Shown: in pieces, positions 7,927-16,638 of the stretch
Position numbering within the stretch: the first letter of the stretch is position 1
Layout of the letters: each line of letters opens with the position of its first letter
From: Streptomyces abyssomicinicus
Lineage (GTDB): Bacteria > Actinomycetota > Actinomycetes > Streptomycetales > Streptomycetaceae
Direction: 5' to 3'
Assembly: GCF_008974245.1 (NCBI RefSeq)
Contig: NZ_BBZI01000015.1
Span: 124,001 to 188,000, forward strand
DNA length: 64,000 nucleotides
Made by a program: the position numbers and the translations under genes
Notes under the pieces: model-generated
Database searches by the model: none
What the model saw: the letters and a program-made list of their open reading frames with translations, nothing else
Told to the model about the DNA's origin: nothing

Positions 7927-10020
7927 TCAGGCGCGCAGGTCGGTCAGCAGGGGCGGCGCGTGCTCGCCCGCGGCGGTCGTCAGGGAGAGGACCGCGTGAC
8001 CCGGCGGGACGCCGTGGGCCAGGTCGGACGCGGACCACCGTTCCCGCTCGACCTGCCGCACCGTCACCGCCCGCGCCGTCGGCGCGTGCCCCGTGATCAC
8101 CCGCCGCAGCGCGTGCAGCGCCTTGCCCGCCGGAGTCTCGGCGACGATCTGCCGGTCGGTGACGTCCCGCGCCTCGGTCCACTCCTTGCCCCAGACCTCG
8201 GCGAAGTCCTGGCCGTCCCACGGGGTGAGCCCGGCCAGCGCCACCCTGCACCCCACCGACCCGAGCAGCGGCCCCCGCAGCGCCCGCGGCACGTCGTCCA
8301 GGGTGCGCAGCGTCAGCACCACGCCCGCGTTCACCGACCGCAGCCGCTGCACGGCCCGCACCGCCTCGGGAGTGACCACGCCCGCCGCCTCGTCGAGCAC
8401 CAGGCAGGCGAAGAGCGACCGGTCCTGCCGTACCGCCACGCTCGCCGAGAACTGGGCGAGCACCAGCCGCGCCAGGATCCGCGCGGCCTCCACGTGCCCG
8501 TGGCGCGGCAGGTCGAGGCGGACCCGCACGGGGTGGTCGAGGGCGCGCAGGGAGAACGGCCGGGTCCGCCCCGTGGTGTCGAAGAAGCCGGAGAACGCCG
8601 GCCGGTCCAGCAGCGCGATCCGGTCGGCGAGCAGCGGCGCCGCGTCCCCGTGCCGACCCGCCTGCCGCTCCCGGGCGTCGAGCTCGCGCACCAGCGAACC
8701 GTGTGCCGGGTCCCGTGCCAGTGCCTGGCGCAACGCGGCCAGCGGCGCGGGATCGCCGTCGAGCAGCGCCCGCAGCTCCGGCACCGAGGGGAAGCGGCCG
8801 TGGACGGCGTGGAACGGACCGAGGAGCTGGGCCAGCACGGTGGCCGGCCGCCGCCCGCCCTCCGCGGGGGCCTGCGGGTCGGCGACGTCCCCGGCGAGCG
8901 CCTCGGCGAGCACCGCGGCCGCCTCGTCGGGGTCGGTGGTCCCGCCGTACAGGTCCAGGTCGTGCGGGGAGCCGGGGTCGCCGATCCGGATCACCACGTC
9001 GTAGGCGTCGGCGGGGCCCAGCCCGGCGCCGTCCGTGCCGACCACCACCACCGCGGCGCGGCCCGCTAGGGCGTGCAGGGTGAGCGACTCGGCCAGCGGG
9101 CGGACCAGCGCGGAGGTCTTGCCCGAGCCGGCCGGGCCCACCGCCACCAGCGAGGTGGCCAGCAGGTCGGGGGCGAGCGCCACCCCGGCGTCCCGGTAGG
9201 CGTAGGGGTTGCGCGGGTCGTCGGCGGCGGCGCCCACCCGCACCTGGCCGGTCAGCAGGTCGTGCCGGGCGGTGCGGACCGGCAGGTCACGGGCGCCGGA
9301 CGGGTGGGGGCAGGCCGCGGCGCCGTCCCGCAGCACCGCCTCGGCGAAGGCCGCCGGCGGCAACTGCCCGGCCCGCACGCTCTGCCAGGCGCGGGTGAGA
9401 CGGGCGTGGTCGATGTCCCGCATCAGTCCGGTCCGCGCGTCCGCCGCGAGCCGGTCCGCGGCGGCGACGGCCTCCGGCGACCCGGAGGCCCGCAGCTCGG
9501 GCCAGTGCGCGGGGTCCTCGTCGGCCGACCGCACCGTGGTCGCCGCGGCCGGCTCGCGGGCCGTCCAGGCCGGCGGCCCGAACCGCCGCCACAGCTCGGC
9601 CCAGCGCCCCAGCCGGGCGACCGCGAGCAGGATGATCCCGCCGACCACCGCGTAGTAGGCGTACACGGCGATCACCGCGCCGACGGAGTGCGGCTCGGCC
9701 CAGGAGTCGGGGACCATCGCCCACAGCGGCAGCAGCCACCAGCCGCCCAGGTAGCCGTTCCACAGCAGCGACCAGACCAGCCAGCCCACCAGGAACGAGA
9801 TCACCGCCCCGGTCACCAGCTGCCGGGCCGGGGTCACCTCCGGCTCCTCGTCGGGCCGGGGGCGGTGCGCGAACCGCCAGATGCCCGGGGCCGCCTCGGG
9901 GCGCGACGTGCGCAGCCAGGACAGGAACGCGTTGCCGGCCGGCGCGGCCTCCACGGCGGGGGCGTGGCGCGGGCGTGGCGGATGAACGGGATGGGTCTCC
10001 GGCTTGCCGTCGATGTCCAT
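7927..10020 (-). CDS. Membrane-anchored VirD4/TraG-like ATPase
   Basis: 697 residues. Two to three hydrophobic segments lie at about 68-90 and 113-135, followed by a cytoplasmic part with Walker A GPAGSGKT at about 295-302, a Walker B-like FACLVLDEAAG near 540, and a C-terminal stretch (VQRLRSVNAGVVLTLRTLDD, then LTPWDGQDFAEVWG) typical of TraG/VirD4 coupling-protein ATPases. Such proteins couple DNA or protein substrates to a membrane channel, yet no relaxase or type IV channel genes are nearby, so its role is unclear. ATG 10020 (MDIDGKPE) was preferred to an upstream in-frame start. Residues about 503-536 and the last 11 are duplicated as a remnant at 6041-6199. Confidence 0.8.
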   Translation of the reverse strand: MDIDGKPETHPVHPPRPRHAPAVEAAPAGNAFLSWLRTSRPEAAPGIWRFAHRPRPDEEPEVTPARQLVTGAVISFLVGWLVWSLLWNGYLGGWWLLPLWAMVPDSWAEPHSVGAVIAVYAYYAVVGGIILLAVARLGRWAELWRRFGPPAWTAREPAAATTVRSADEDPAHWPELRASGSPEAVAAADRLAADARTGLMRDIDHARLTRAWQSVRAGQLPPAAFAEAVLRDGAAACPHPSGARDLPVRTARHDLLTGQVRVGAAADDPRNPYAYRDAGVALAPDLLATSLVAVGPAGSGKTSALVRPLAESLTLHALAGRAAVVVVGTDGAGLGPADAYDVVIRIGDPGSPHDLDLYGGTTDPDEAAAVLAEALAGDVADPQAPAEGGRRPATVLAQLLGPFHAVHGRFPSVPELRALLDGDPAPLAALRQALARDPAHGSLVRELDARERQAGRHGDAAPLLADRIALLDRPAFSGFFDTTGRTRPFSLRALDHPVRVRLDLPRHGHVEAARILARLVLAQFSASVAVRQDRSLFACLVLDEAAGVVTPEAVRAVQRLRSVNAGVVLTLRTLDDVPRALRGPLLGSVGCRVALAGLTPWDGQDFAEVWGKEWTEARDVTDRQIVAETPAGKALHALRRVITGHAPTARAVTVRQVERERWSASDLAHGVPPGHAVLSLTTAAGEHAPPLLTDLRA

Positions 10021-10243
10021 CGGGCCCCCAGGTGCGCTGCGTGACGTCACGTGTACCGTGCCTCAATCTAGTGGGCGGGGGCCCGCCGCAGGGGCCCCGC
10101 GCGCGCAGCGCCCGCGGCGGGCGGGGGCGGGCGGCCGCGCGCCCCTGCGGAGCAGAGGCGTGCGCCTCTCTGGAGCAAAGGCACACCATGCCGCTCCACG
10201 GTGGCCAGGTCGGCCCCGTCCCCGTCCGGCCTAACGTGGACGC
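10021..10243. other. Divergent intergenic region with two hairpins
   Basis: Lies between the divergent ATPase and aldehyde dehydrogenase genes and must hold both promoters. It contains the inverted repeat CCGCAGGGG (10086-10094) / CCCCTGCGG (10142-10150) and a small perfect hairpin AGAGGC-GTGC-GCCTCT (10154-10169). Neither can act as a gene-end terminator here, so they may be operators or leader structures. Confidence 0.4.
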
Positions 10244-11695
10244 ATGACCACCCACGCCTTCTGGGTCGCCGGCCGCGAGGCCACCGGCGACGAGACGTTC
10301 GACGTCACGAATCCCTACCGAGTCGGGGACGGCCGGACCGTCGGCACCGTCAGCGTCCCCACCGAGGCCCAGGTGGAGGAGGCCGTCGCCGCCGCCCACG
10401 CCGTGCGGGACGAGTTCGCCGCCACCCCGGCGCACGTCCGCGCCGCAGCCCTCGACCACGTGGCCCGCCGCCTCACCGAGCGCACCGAGGAGATCGCGCG
10501 GCTGATCTCCGCCGAGAACGGCAAGCCGGTCAAGTGGGCCCGCGGTGAGGTCGGCCGGGCGATCTCCGTCTTCCGGCTCGCCGCCGAGGAGGCCCGCCGC
10601 TGGAACGCGGGCGAGGCGCAGCGGCTCGACACCGACCAGGGCGGCACCGGCCGTCTCGCCCTCACCCGCCGTGTCCCGCGCGGCCCCGTGCTGGGCATCG
10701 CGCCGTTCAACTTCCCGCTCAACCTGAGCGCCCACAAGGTGGCCCCGGCCATCGCCGTCGGCGCGCCGATCATTCTCAAGCCCGCGCCGGCCACCCCGAT
10801 CTCCTCCCTGGTCCTCGGCGAGATCCTCGCCGAGACCGACCTGCCGGCCGGCTCCTGGTCCGTGCTGACCGTGCCCAACGACCGGATGCCCGCGCTGGTG
10901 CAGGACGAGCGCCTGCCGGTCATCTCCTTCACCGGTTCCGGCCCCGTGGGCTGGTCCATCCGCGACAGCGTGCCCCGCAAGCACTGCACGCTGGAGCTCG
11001 GCGGCAACGCCGCCGCCGTGGTCCTCCCGGACTGGGCGGGCGACGAGGACCTCGAGTGGGCCGCCACCCGGATCGCCACCTTCTCCAACTACCAGGGCGG
11101 CCAGTCCTGCATCTCGGTGCAGCGGGTGATCGCCGACGCGGCCGTCTACGACCGCCTGGTCCCCCTGATCGTCGAGAAGGTCCGGGCCCAGGTCACCGGC
11201 GACCCGGCCGACGACGCCACCGACGTGGGCCCGCTGGTCAGCGAGGACGCGGCCCGGCGCGTCGAGGCCTGGGTCGACGAGGCCGTGAAGGCCGGCGCCG
11301 AGCTGCTCACCGGCGGCGCCCGCGACGGGGCCACTTACGCGCCGACCGTGCTGGCCGACGTGCCCGAGGGCGTCACGCTCTCCTGCGAGGAGGTCTTCGG
11401 CCCGGTGCTGACCGTGCAGCGGACCGAGGGCGAGGAGGCGGCCTTCGCCGCAGTCAACGACTCGCCCTACGGCCTCCAGGCCGGCGTCTTCACGCACGAC
11501 CTCCGGACGGCGTTCCGCGCCCACCGCGCGCTCGAGGTCGGCGGCGTGATCATCGGCGACGTGCCGTCCTACCGCGCCGACCAGATGCCGTACGGCGGCG
11601 CCAAGCAGTCCGGCGTCGGCCGCGAGGGCGTCCGTTACGCGATGGACGACTACACCTACGAGCGCGTCATGGTCCTGACCGGACTGGCGCTCTAG
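10244..11695 (+). CDS. NAD(P)-dependent aldehyde dehydrogenase
   Basis: 483 residues, a full-length ALDH-superfamily enzyme that oxidises an aldehyde to the carboxylate. Landmarks: PFNFPLNLSAHKVAPA (cofactor-binding entry), KPAPATPIS, FTGSGPVGWSI, the general base Glu251 in LELGGNAA, the nucleophile Cys289 in GGQSCISVQR, EEVFGPVL, and a C-terminal KQSGVGREG. The exact substrate cannot be read from sequence. It could be succinate semialdehyde from gabT, but succinate-semialdehyde dehydrogenases of the GabD type usually show different flanking motifs, so this remains open. ATG at 10244 gives the usual N-terminus. It stands alone, with a terminator hairpin (11712-11745) right after the stop. Confidence 0.9.
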   Translation: MTTHAFWVAGREATGDETFDVTNPYRVGDGRTVGTVSVPTEAQVEEAVAAAHAVRDEFAATPAHVRAAALDHVARRLTERTEEIARLISAENGKPVKWARGEVGRAISVFRLAAEEARRWNAGEAQRLDTDQGGTGRLALTRRVPRGPVLGIAPFNFPLNLSAHKVAPAIAVGAPIILKPAPATPISSLVLGEILAETDLPAGSWSVLTVPNDRMPALVQDERLPVISFTGSGPVGWSIRDSVPRKHCTLELGGNAAAVVLPDWAGDEDLEWAATRIATFSNYQGGQSCISVQRVIADAAVYDRLVPLIVEKVRAQVTGDPADDATDVGPLVSEDAARRVEAWVDEAVKAGAELLTGGARDGATYAPTVLADVPEGVTLSCEEVFGPVLTVQRTEGEEAAFAAVNDSPYGLQAGVFTHDLRTAFRAHRALEVGGVIIGDVPSYRADQMPYGGAKQSGVGREGVRYAMDDYTYERVMVLTGLAL

Positions 11696-11711
11696 CGGCC
11701 CGGCCGTCCAC

Positions 11712-11745
11712 GGAGCCCGCCCCGTTTCACACGAGGGCGGGCTCC
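11712..11745 (+). terminator. Terminator hairpin after the aldehyde dehydrogenase gene
   Basis: GGAGCCCGCCC (11712-11722) pairs perfectly with GGGCGGGCTCC (11735-11745) around a 12-base loop, 17 bp after the stop codon and 31 bp before dxr. Confidence 0.7.
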
Positions 11746-11776
11746 GGCGCGTGGTGCCGGGGGCCACAATGGGGGG

Positions 11777-13018
11777 ATGACTGACAGCCCAGCTCCGCTC
11801 GCCGACCCGCATCTCGTCTTCGACCCGTCCGACGGGCCGAGGGACGTGGTGATCCTCGGCTCCACCGGGTCGATCGGCACCCAGGCCATCGACCTCGTGC
11901 TCCGCAACCCGGACCGCTTCCGGGTGACCGCGCTGTCCGCCGCCGGCGGGCGGGTCGACCTGCTCGCCGAGCAGGCGCACCGGCTGCGGGTGCGGACCGT
12001 GGCGGTGGCGCGGGCGGACAAGGCCGCGGAGCTGCGCGAGGCGCTGGCCGCGCGGTACGGCGACGAGCCGCTGCCGGAGATCCTGTCGGGCCCGGACGCC
12101 GCCACCGAGGTCGCGGCGTCCCCGTGCCACACGGTGCTCAACGGCATCACCGGCTCGATCGGCCTGGCCCCCACGCTGGCCGCCCTGGAGGCGGGGCGGA
12201 CGCTGGCCCTGGCCAACAAGGAGTCCCTGATCGTGGGCGGCCCGCTGGTCAAGGCGGTCGCCAAGCCGGGGCAGATCATCCCGGTCGACTCCGAGCACGC
12301 CGCGCTCTTCCAGGCACTGGCCGCGGGCACCCGCGCCGACGTCCGCAAGCTGGTGGTGACCGCCTCCGGCGGCCCGTTCCGCGGGCGGACCAAGGCGGAG
12401 CTGGCGCACGTCACCGTCGAGGACGCGCTGGCGCACCCCACCTGGGCCATGGGCCCGGTGATCACCGTCAACTCCGCGACCCTGGTCAACAAGGGCCTGG
12501 AGGTGATCGAGGCGCACCTGCTCTACGACATCCCCTTCGACCGCATCGAGGTCGTGGTCCACCCGCAGTCGTACGTGCACTCCATGGTCGAGTTCACCGA
12601 CGGGTCCACGCTGGCCCAGGCCACCCCGCCGGACATGCGGGGGCCGATCGCCATCGGCGTCGGCTGGCCCGAGCGGATCCCGGACGCGGCCCCCGCCTTC
12701 GACTGGTCGAAGGCCTCCACCTGGGAGTTCTTCCCGCTCGACGACGAGGCCTTCCCGGCCGTGAACCTCGCCCGGCACGTCGGCGAGCTCGCGGGGACGG
12801 CCCCGGCCGTGTTCAATGCCGCCAACGAGGAGTGCGTCGAGGCGTTCCTGGCGGGCCGGCTGCCGTTCACCGCCATCATGGACACCGTCGTCCGGGTGGT
12901 CGAGGAGCACGGCACGCCGAGGACGGGAACTTCCCTGACCCTGCCCGACGTCCTCGAGGCGGAGACCTGGGCGCGGGCCCGGGCGAGGGAACTGACGAGC
13001 GCGGAGGCGCGAGGGTGA
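11777..13018 (+). CDS. dxr: 1-deoxy-D-xylulose 5-phosphate reductoisomerase
   Basis: 413 residues. Catalyses the first committed step of the methylerythritol phosphate (MEP) pathway: NADPH-dependent rearrangement and reduction of DXP to MEP. Visible family motifs: GSTGSIGTQAID (NADPH-binding, about 28-39), LANKESLIVGG, PVDSEHAALFQ with metal-binding Asp/Glu, SGGPFRG and HPQSYVHSMVEFTDGS. The ATG 11777 start gives a slightly extended N-terminus typical of Streptomyces. Its stop overlaps the start of the next gene by 4 bp (GTGA), so dxr and the M50 protease are co-translated. ispG follows 178 bp after the protease, making an isoprenoid cluster. Confidence 0.97.
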   Translation: MTDSPAPLADPHLVFDPSDGPRDVVILGSTGSIGTQAIDLVLRNPDRFRVTALSAAGGRVDLLAEQAHRLRVRTVAVARADKAAELREALAARYGDEPLPEILSGPDAATEVAASPCHTVLNGITGSIGLAPTLAALEAGRTLALANKESLIVGGPLVKAVAKPGQIIPVDSEHAALFQALAAGTRADVRKLVVTASGGPFRGRTKAELAHVTVEDALAHPTWAMGPVITVNSATLVNKGLEVIEAHLLYDIPFDRIEVVVHPQSYVHSMVEFTDGSTLAQATPPDMRGPIAIGVGWPERIPDAAPAFDWSKASTWEFFPLDDEAFPAVNLARHVGELAGTAPAVFNAANEECVEAFLAGRLPFTAIMDTVVRVVEEHGTPRTGTSLTLPDVLEAETWARARARELTSAEARG

Positions 13019-14325
13019 CGACCATCTTGTTGACCGTGCTCGGCATGGTCATCTTCTTCGTGGGACTGCTGGTCTCGATCGCGTGGCACGAGCTGGGCCA
13101 CCTGTCGACCGCCAAGCTCTTCGGCGTGCGCGTCCCGCAGTACATGGTCGGCTTCGGGCCGACGATCTGGTCGCGGAAGAAGGGCGAGACCGAGTACGGG
13201 ATCAAGGCCATCCCGCTCGGCGGCTACATCCGCATGATCGGCATGTTCCCGCCCGGCAAGGACGGCCGCGTCGAGGCCCGCTCCACCTCGCCCTGGCGGG
13301 GCATGATCGAGGACGCCCGCTCGGCGGCCTACGAGGAGATCCGCCCCGGCGACGAGACCCGGATGTTCTACACGCGCACGCCGTGGAAGCGCGTGATCGT
13401 GATGTTCGCCGGGCCGTTCATGAACCTGATCCTGGCGATCGCGCTGTTCTTCGTCTACCTCATGGGCTTCGGCATCCGTGAGGAGACCAACGTGGTCAGC
13501 TCCGTGCAGAAGTGCGTGATCGCCGCCAGCGAGCAGCGCGACGACTGCAAGGCCGGCGACCCCGCCGCGCCCGCGGCCGCCGCCGGGCTGCGGGCCGGCG
13601 ACCGGATCCTCTCCGTGGGCGGCGTGAACACCACGGAGTGGAACGACCTCTCCGACGCCATCCGCGTCCGCGCCGGTCAGCAGGACGTCCCGATCGTCGT
13701 CGACCGCAAGGGCGAGCGGCTCACCCTGCAGGCCGACATCACCACCAACAAGGTGATCAAGAAGGACGACCGCGGCATGCCGGTCCGCGGCGAGTACGTC
13801 AACGCCGGCTTCCTCGGCTTCGCCCCCGCGAGCGGCGTGTTCCGCCAGGACTTCGGCGATTCGATCGTCTGGATGGGCGACCGGGTCGAGGACGCCTTCG
13901 ACGGGCTGATCGCCCTCCCCTCCAAGATCCCCGCCCTGTGGGACGCCGCCTTCGGCGACGGACCGCGCGAGGACGACTCCCCGATGGGCGTGATCGGCGC
14001 GGCCCGGGTGGGCGGCGAGATCGTCACCCTCGACATCCCGGCCAGCCAGCAGGTCGCGGGCTTCGTCTTCGTGGTGGCCGGCTTCAACCTGTCGCTGTTC
14101 CTCTTCAACATGCTCCCGCTGCTCCCGCTGGACGGCGGGCACATCGCGGGAGCGCTCTGGGAGTCCGTACGGCGGAACGTCGCACGGGTCTTCCGGCGGC
14201 CGGACCCCGGCCCGTTCGACGTGGCCAAGCTCATGCCGGCCGCGTACGTGGTGGCCGCGGTGTTCGTCTGCTTCACGTTGCTGGTGGGCATCGCGGACGT
14301 GGTGAACCCGGTCCGTATCTCCTGA
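13015..14325 (+). CDS. rseP: Site-2 protease, RseP-like M50 zinc metallopeptidase
   Basis: 436 residues from GTG 13015 overlapping the dxr stop. Intramembrane protease that cleaves membrane-bound anti-sigma factors or signal-peptide remnants. Helix 1 carries HELGH (25-29), the zinc-binding HExxH. A PDZ domain lies at about 190-260 (AGLRAGDRILSVGGVNTTEW), and the third zinc ligand motif LPLLPLDGGH is at about 371-380. Four hydrophobic segments are visible, two at each end. An Ala-rich loop (DPAAPAAAAGLR) precedes the PDZ domain. The dxr-rseP pairing is also found in other bacteria and reflects conserved order, not a shared pathway. Confidence 0.93.
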   Translation: MTTILLTVLGMVIFFVGLLVSIAWHELGHLSTAKLFGVRVPQYMVGFGPTIWSRKKGETEYGIKAIPLGGYIRMIGMFPPGKDGRVEARSTSPWRGMIEDARSAAYEEIRPGDETRMFYTRTPWKRVIVMFAGPFMNLILAIALFFVYLMGFGIREETNVVSSVQKCVIAASEQRDDCKAGDPAAPAAAAGLRAGDRILSVGGVNTTEWNDLSDAIRVRAGQQDVPIVVDRKGERLTLQADITTNKVIKKDDRGMPVRGEYVNAGFLGFAPASGVFRQDFGDSIVWMGDRVEDAFDGLIALPSKIPALWDAAFGDGPREDDSPMGVIGAARVGGEIVTLDIPASQQVAGFVFVVAGFNLSLFLFNMLPLLPLDGGHIAGALWESVRRNVARVFRRPDPGPFDVAKLMPAAYVVAAVFVCFTLLVGIADVVNPVRIS

Positions 14326-14503
14326 CCGTCCCTCCGGCCCGGCCGTCCGGTTTTCTCAGGTCCGTCCTCCATCGTGTGGATTTGATCGGAGCGGGCGTGC
14401 CGGGCCGCCGGGCGGTGCCGTAATCTCGGATCCCGGAGCCCACCGGGGTTTCGAGCTTGTTGATACGCCTCGATCTTGACCACACCATGGGGTTGCACAG
14501 CAG

Positions 14504-15661
14504 ATGACTGCGATTTCACTCGGCATGCCGTCCGTTCCGACCAAGGTCGCCGAACGCCGGAAGAGCCGGCAGATCCAGGTCGGAACGGTGGCGGTGGGCG
14601 GTGACGCTCCGGTCTCGGTGCAGTCCATGACGACCACCCGGACCTCCGACATCGGCGCCACCCTCCAGCAGATCGCCGAGCTGACGGCCTCCGGCTGCCA
14701 GATCGTGCGGGTGGCCTGTCCCACGCAGGACGACGCCGACGCGCTGTCGGTGATCGCGCGCAAGTCGCAGATCCCCGTCATCGCCGACATCCATTTCCAG
14801 CCGAAGTACGTCTTCGCCGCCATTGAGGCGGGCTGCGCCGCGGTGCGCGTCAACCCCGGCAACATCAAGCAGTTCGACGACAAGGTCAAGGAGATCGCCC
14901 AGGTCGCCAAGGAGCACGGCACGCCGATCCGCATCGGCGTCAACGCCGGTTCCCTCGACCAGCGGCTGCTGAAGAAGTACGGCAAGGCGACGCCCGAGGC
15001 CCTGGTCGAGTCCGCCCTGTGGGAGGCGTCCCTCTTCGAGGAGCACGACTTCCGCGACATCAAGATCTCGGTCAAGCACAACGACCCGGTCGTGATGATC
15101 GAGGCCTACCGTCAGCTCGCCGAGCAGTGCGACTACCCGCTGCACCTCGGTGTCACCGAGGCCGGCCCCGCCTTCCAGGGCACCATCAAGTCCGCCGTCG
15201 CCTTCGGCGCGCTCCTCTCGCAGGGCATCGGCGACACCATCCGCGTCTCGCTCTCCGCGCCCCCGGTCGAGGAGATCAAGGTCGGCATCAAGATCCTCGA
15301 GTCGCTCAACCTCCGCCAGCGGACCCTGGAGATCGTCTCCTGCCCGTCCTGCGGCCGCGCCCAGGTGGACGTCTACAAGCTGGCCGAGGAGGTCACCGCC
15401 GGCCTGACCGGTATGGAGGTCCCGCTCCGGGTCGCCGTCATGGGCTGTGTGGTGAACGGTCCGGGCGAGGCCCGCGAGGCCGACCTCGGCGTCGCCTCCG
15501 GCAACGGCAAGGGCCAGATCTTCGTCAAGGGCGAGGTCATCAAGACCGTGCCCGAGTCCAAGATCGTGGAGACCCTGATCGAGGAGGCCATGAAGCTGGC
15601 CGCGCAGATGGAGGCCGACGGCGTCATCTCCGGCGAGCCCTCCGTCTCGGTCGCCGGCTGA
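14504..15661 (+). CDS. ispG: 4-hydroxy-3-methylbut-2-en-1-yl diphosphate synthase
   Basis: 385 residues; the [4Fe-4S] enzyme of the MEP pathway converting MEcPP to HMBPP. The TIM-barrel part is recognisable by VQSMTTTRTSD, HFQPKYV, RVNPGNIK and GVNAGSLD. Cluster ligands are Cys280 and Cys283 (CPSCGRAQVD) and Cys315 (MGCVVNGPGEA), with the conserved Glu in NGPGEA as fourth ligand candidate. The length matches bacterial two-domain IspG. Start ATG 14504 is the first in a good context. It follows rseP by 178 bp and probably has its own promoter in that gap. Confidence 0.97.
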   Translation: MTAISLGMPSVPTKVAERRKSRQIQVGTVAVGGDAPVSVQSMTTTRTSDIGATLQQIAELTASGCQIVRVACPTQDDADALSVIARKSQIPVIADIHFQPKYVFAAIEAGCAAVRVNPGNIKQFDDKVKEIAQVAKEHGTPIRIGVNAGSLDQRLLKKYGKATPEALVESALWEASLFEEHDFRDIKISVKHNDPVVMIEAYRQLAEQCDYPLHLGVTEAGPAFQGTIKSAVAFGALLSQGIGDTIRVSLSAPPVEEIKVGIKILESLNLRQRTLEIVSCPSCGRAQVDVYKLAEEVTAGLTGMEVPLRVAVMGCVVNGPGEAREADLGVASGNGKGQIFVKGEVIKTVPESKIVETLIEEAMKLAAQMEADGVISGEPSVSVAG

Positions 15662-15789
15662 CCGGATTCCCCCGCCCCGCCACGGGGCACCGGGGAGGGA
15701 TCCGCGACCCTGTGGGGACCCGGCGGCAGGTCCGCCGGGAGGCCGATACAGTGGCGGAAACCAGCAGATCATATGGCGAGGCCCTCCCC

Positions 15790-16638
15790 GTGTTGACCCA
15801 GACGACCACCAGGGTTCTGGAACCCGACGACCTGCACGCGGCGCTCGCGGTCCTCGACCGCGAGCCGGTCGCGAACGCCTTCGTGGCCGCGCGCGTCCGG
15901 GTCGCCGGGCTGGACCCGTGGCGCCTGGGCGGCGAGATGTGGGGCTGGTACGAGGACGGCGTCCTCACCTCGCTCTGCTACGCGGGCGCCAACCTGGTCC
16001 CCATCTGCGCCACCCCCCGCGCCGTGCGGGCCTTCGCCGACCGCGCGCGCCGGGCCGGGCGGCGCTGCTCCTCCATCGTGGGCCCCGCCGAGTCGACCGC
16101 CGCGCTCTGGCGGCTCCTGGAACCGCACTGGGGCCCCGCCCGCGAGGTGCGCGCCCGCCAGCCGCTGATGGTCACCGACCGGATGCCGGACGATGTGGCG
16201 CCGGACCCGCGGGTGCGGCGCATCCGCAAGGACGAGATGGAGACCATCCTCCCGGCCTGCGTCGCCATGTTCACCGAGGAGGTCGGGGTCTCCCCGCTGG
16301 CCGGTGACGGCGGGCTCCTCTACCAGGCCCGGGTCGCCGAACTCGTCGCCACCGGGCGCTCCTTCGCCCACGTCGACGACGAGGGCAAGGTCGTCTTCAA
16401 GGCCGAGATCGGCGCCGCCACCCCGCAGGCCTGCCAGATCCAGGGCGTCTGGGTGGCCCCCGAGTACCGAGGGAAGGGCCGCGCGGCGCCCGGCATGGCC
16501 GCGGTCCTGCGGTACGCGCTGAGCGACGTGGCGCCGGTGGCCAGCCTCTACGTCAACGACTTCAACGCCCCGGCGCGCGCCACCTACCGGCGCGTCGGCT
16601 TCCGCGAGACCGGCACGTTCATGAGCGTCCTCTTCTGA
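15790..16638 (+). CDS. GNAT-family N-acetyltransferase (DUF4081-like N-terminal region)
   Basis: 282 residues from GTG 15790. The C-terminal half is a GNAT fold: VWVAPEYRGKGRAAPGMAAV corresponds to the acetyl-CoA-binding Q/RxxGxG/A segment, followed by SLYVNDFNAPARATYRRVGF, the usual last strands. The N-terminal half (VLDREPVANAFVAARV, GEMWGWYEDGVL) has the form seen in paired-domain actinobacterial acetyltransferases next to ispG. The substrate is unknown. An in-frame GTG at 15751 with GGGAGG upstream is possible, but TACAGT (15747-15752) looks like a -10 element that would place transcription start after it; GCGAGG lies before 15790. The R/QxxGxG/A loop reads RGKGRA, so acetyl-CoA binding seems retained. 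Confidence 0.85.
   Translation: MLTQTTTRVLEPDDLHAALAVLDREPVANAFVAARVRVAGLDPWRLGGEMWGWYEDGVLTSLCYAGANLVPICATPRAVRAFADRARRAGRRCSSIVGPAESTAALWRLLEPHWGPAREVRARQPLMVTDRMPDDVAPDPRVRRIRKDEMETILPACVAMFTEEVGVSPLAGDGGLLYQARVAELVATGRSFAHVDDEGKVVFKAEIGAATPQACQIQGVWVAPEYRGKGRAAPGMAAVLRYALSDVAPVASLYVNDFNAPARATYRRVGFRETGTFMSVLF

Noticed and set aside
9287..12910. A 1207-codon minus-strand open frame
   Set aside because: It runs through the ATPase, aldehyde dehydrogenase and dxr genes in a non-coding frame and shows no protein family.
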